NCBI GenBank assembly: GCA_002383105.1
Contig: DFXC01000164.1
Span: 1 to 16,433 of the forward strand
Length of the DNA: 16,433 nucleotides
Reading direction: 5' to 3'
Origin: Hyphomicrobiaceae bacterium UBA4118
GTDB taxonomy: Bacteria; Pseudomonadota; Alphaproteobacteria; Rhizobiales; Methyloligellaceae
Each line of letters starts with the position of its first letter. Position 1 is the first letter of the stretch. Positions 15,972 through 16,433 of the stretch are shown one piece after another. The notes under the pieces were generated by a model. The model was not told the origin of the DNA. It saw nothing but the letters and a program-made list of their open reading frames with translations, and did no database searches. The translations under genes were made by a program, and so were the position numbers.

Positions 15972-16000
15972 GTTGCGACCGCACCGCCGCTTCGCTAGAG
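15972..16000 (+). promoter_or_regulatory. Possible sigma-70 type promoter of comM
   Basis: TTGCGA (15972-15977) and TAGAGT (15995-16000) are separated by 17 bases; each matches its consensus hexamer at four of six positions. This would give a transcript start near 16007 and a leader of about 22 bases before the comM ATG at 16030. A nearby TATAAG (16000-16005) is a better -10 alone but has the wrong spacing to this -35. Weak evidence. Confidence 0.3.
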
Positions 16001-16029
16001 TATAAGCAGCCGGGAACGGGGGTTCAGCG

Positions 16030-16433
16030 ATGTTTGCGCGGATCACGACGGTCGCGTTCGAGGGCATCGAGGCACGTGGGGACGTGCTGGTGCAGATCGG
16101 GCCGGGCCTGCCCGCCTTCACCATTGTCGGCCGTCCCGACAAGGCGGTGGCCGAAAGCCCGAGCGGGTGCGCGGGGCGCTCAACGCCATCGGGCTCGCGC
16201 TCCCGCCAAAGCGCATCACCGTCAATCTCGCCCCTGCCGACCTCCCCAAGGAAGGGAGCCATTACTATCTTCCCATCGCGCTTGGGCTTATGGCGGCTGT
16301 GGGCGCCGTCGCCCGCGACGCCATCGAAGGTTTCTGCGTGCTGGGCGAGCTTGCGCTCGACGGCTCGATCGCCACCGTGGCCGGCGCTCTGCCTGCCGCC
16401 ATCGGAGCGAACGCTCTCGGCAAGGGGCTGATT
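16030..16433 (+). pseudogene. comM: ComM/YifB Mg-chelatase-like AAA ATPase, partial and frameshifted
   Basis: The family (ComM, YifB) is a hexameric AAA+ helicase that promotes branch migration during natural transformation. The gene starts ATG-MFARITTVAFEGIEARG and continues VLVQIGPGLPAFTIVGRPDK, then AVAES, which is the conserved N-terminus. At 16158-16161 the frame breaks. Reading resumes one frame over at 16161 with ERVRGALNAIGLALPPK, RITVNLAPADLPKEGSHY, then LPIALGLMAA and LGELALDGSIATVAGALPAA, running open to the window end. Only one base is missing (relatives read S-R-E-R-V, for example AGC CGC GAG; here AGC CC GAG). The original frame carries on as non-family sequence. The ATPase Walker motifs lie beyond the window. 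It is either a real inactivation or a sequencing or assembly error in a GC-rich run; the intact downstream reading favours a very recent event or an error. Confidence 0.85.

Noticed and set aside
15174..16262. 362-codon open frame on the minus strand across comM, the 2TM gene and the NTF2-like gene
   Set aside because: It is antisense to comM and the NTF2-like gene and in another frame from the 2TM gene. It has no recognisable domain.
1..16433. CRISPR arrays, tRNA or rRNA genes, insertion sequences, prophage or defence genes
   Set aside because: I read both strands for direct repeats with spacers, tRNA-like folds and transposase, integrase or nuclease motifs, and saw none. The coding space is taken up by housekeeping genes.

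Overview
The window is about 16.4 kb of GC-rich DNA from an alphaproteobacterium, most likely Hyphomicrobiales (Rhizobiales) or a near relative. I base this on gene order: mutS-glnD-murJ-trpS on one strand, rph-rdgB-hemW on the other, and an lpoA-like lipoprotein gene divergent from rsmI-yraN-gshB. The protein versions and two kinds of palindromic intergenic repeat also fit. Placement below order level cannot be decided from this sequence. Nearly all of the DNA is coding, and the longest gene-free stretch is 250 bases.

Left block (1-8329, minus strand): transcription runs right to left through mutS (mismatch repair), glnD (PII uridylyltransferase, nitrogen sensing), murJ (lipid II flippase), a CitE-like CoA-ester lyase and the first 29 codons of trpS. 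Spacing is 9 bases between mutS and glnD, about 100 between glnD and murJ, 70 between murJ and the lyase, and 45 between the lyase and trpS. The last three gaps include a multi-hairpin REP-like repeat (glnD/murJ) and a stem-loop that covers the likely ribosome site of the lyase. The lyase looks like an addition to an otherwise familiar order.

Middle block (8458-11021, plus strand): rph, rdgB and hemW are packed with 3-base or overlapping junctions. rph has no ATG, GTG or TTG at its family-conserved start, but an ATC codon sits 8 bases after a strong Shine-Dalgarno sequence and gives exactly 238 residues. The start of hemW is built from a translated palindromic repeat.

Right block (11025-16433): an LpoA-like outer-membrane lipoprotein gene converges on hemW with 3 bases between stops. 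Divergent from it run rsmI, yraN, gshB and an NTF2/SnoaL-like gene overlapping gshB by 4 bases. A convergent gene for a duplicated 2TM-domain membrane protein follows, with a FixK/FNR-like half-conserved box upstream. The window ends in comM (yifB), which is cut by the window edge and carries a one-base frameshift near codon 43.

This is mostly a housekeeping region. I found no CRISPR array, tRNA, rRNA, transposase, phage gene or defence cluster, and I do not see an undescribed multi-gene system. The points worth checking are small: the ATC start, the repeat inside hemW, the comM frameshift, three leader structures, and the two accessory genes between gshB and comM.
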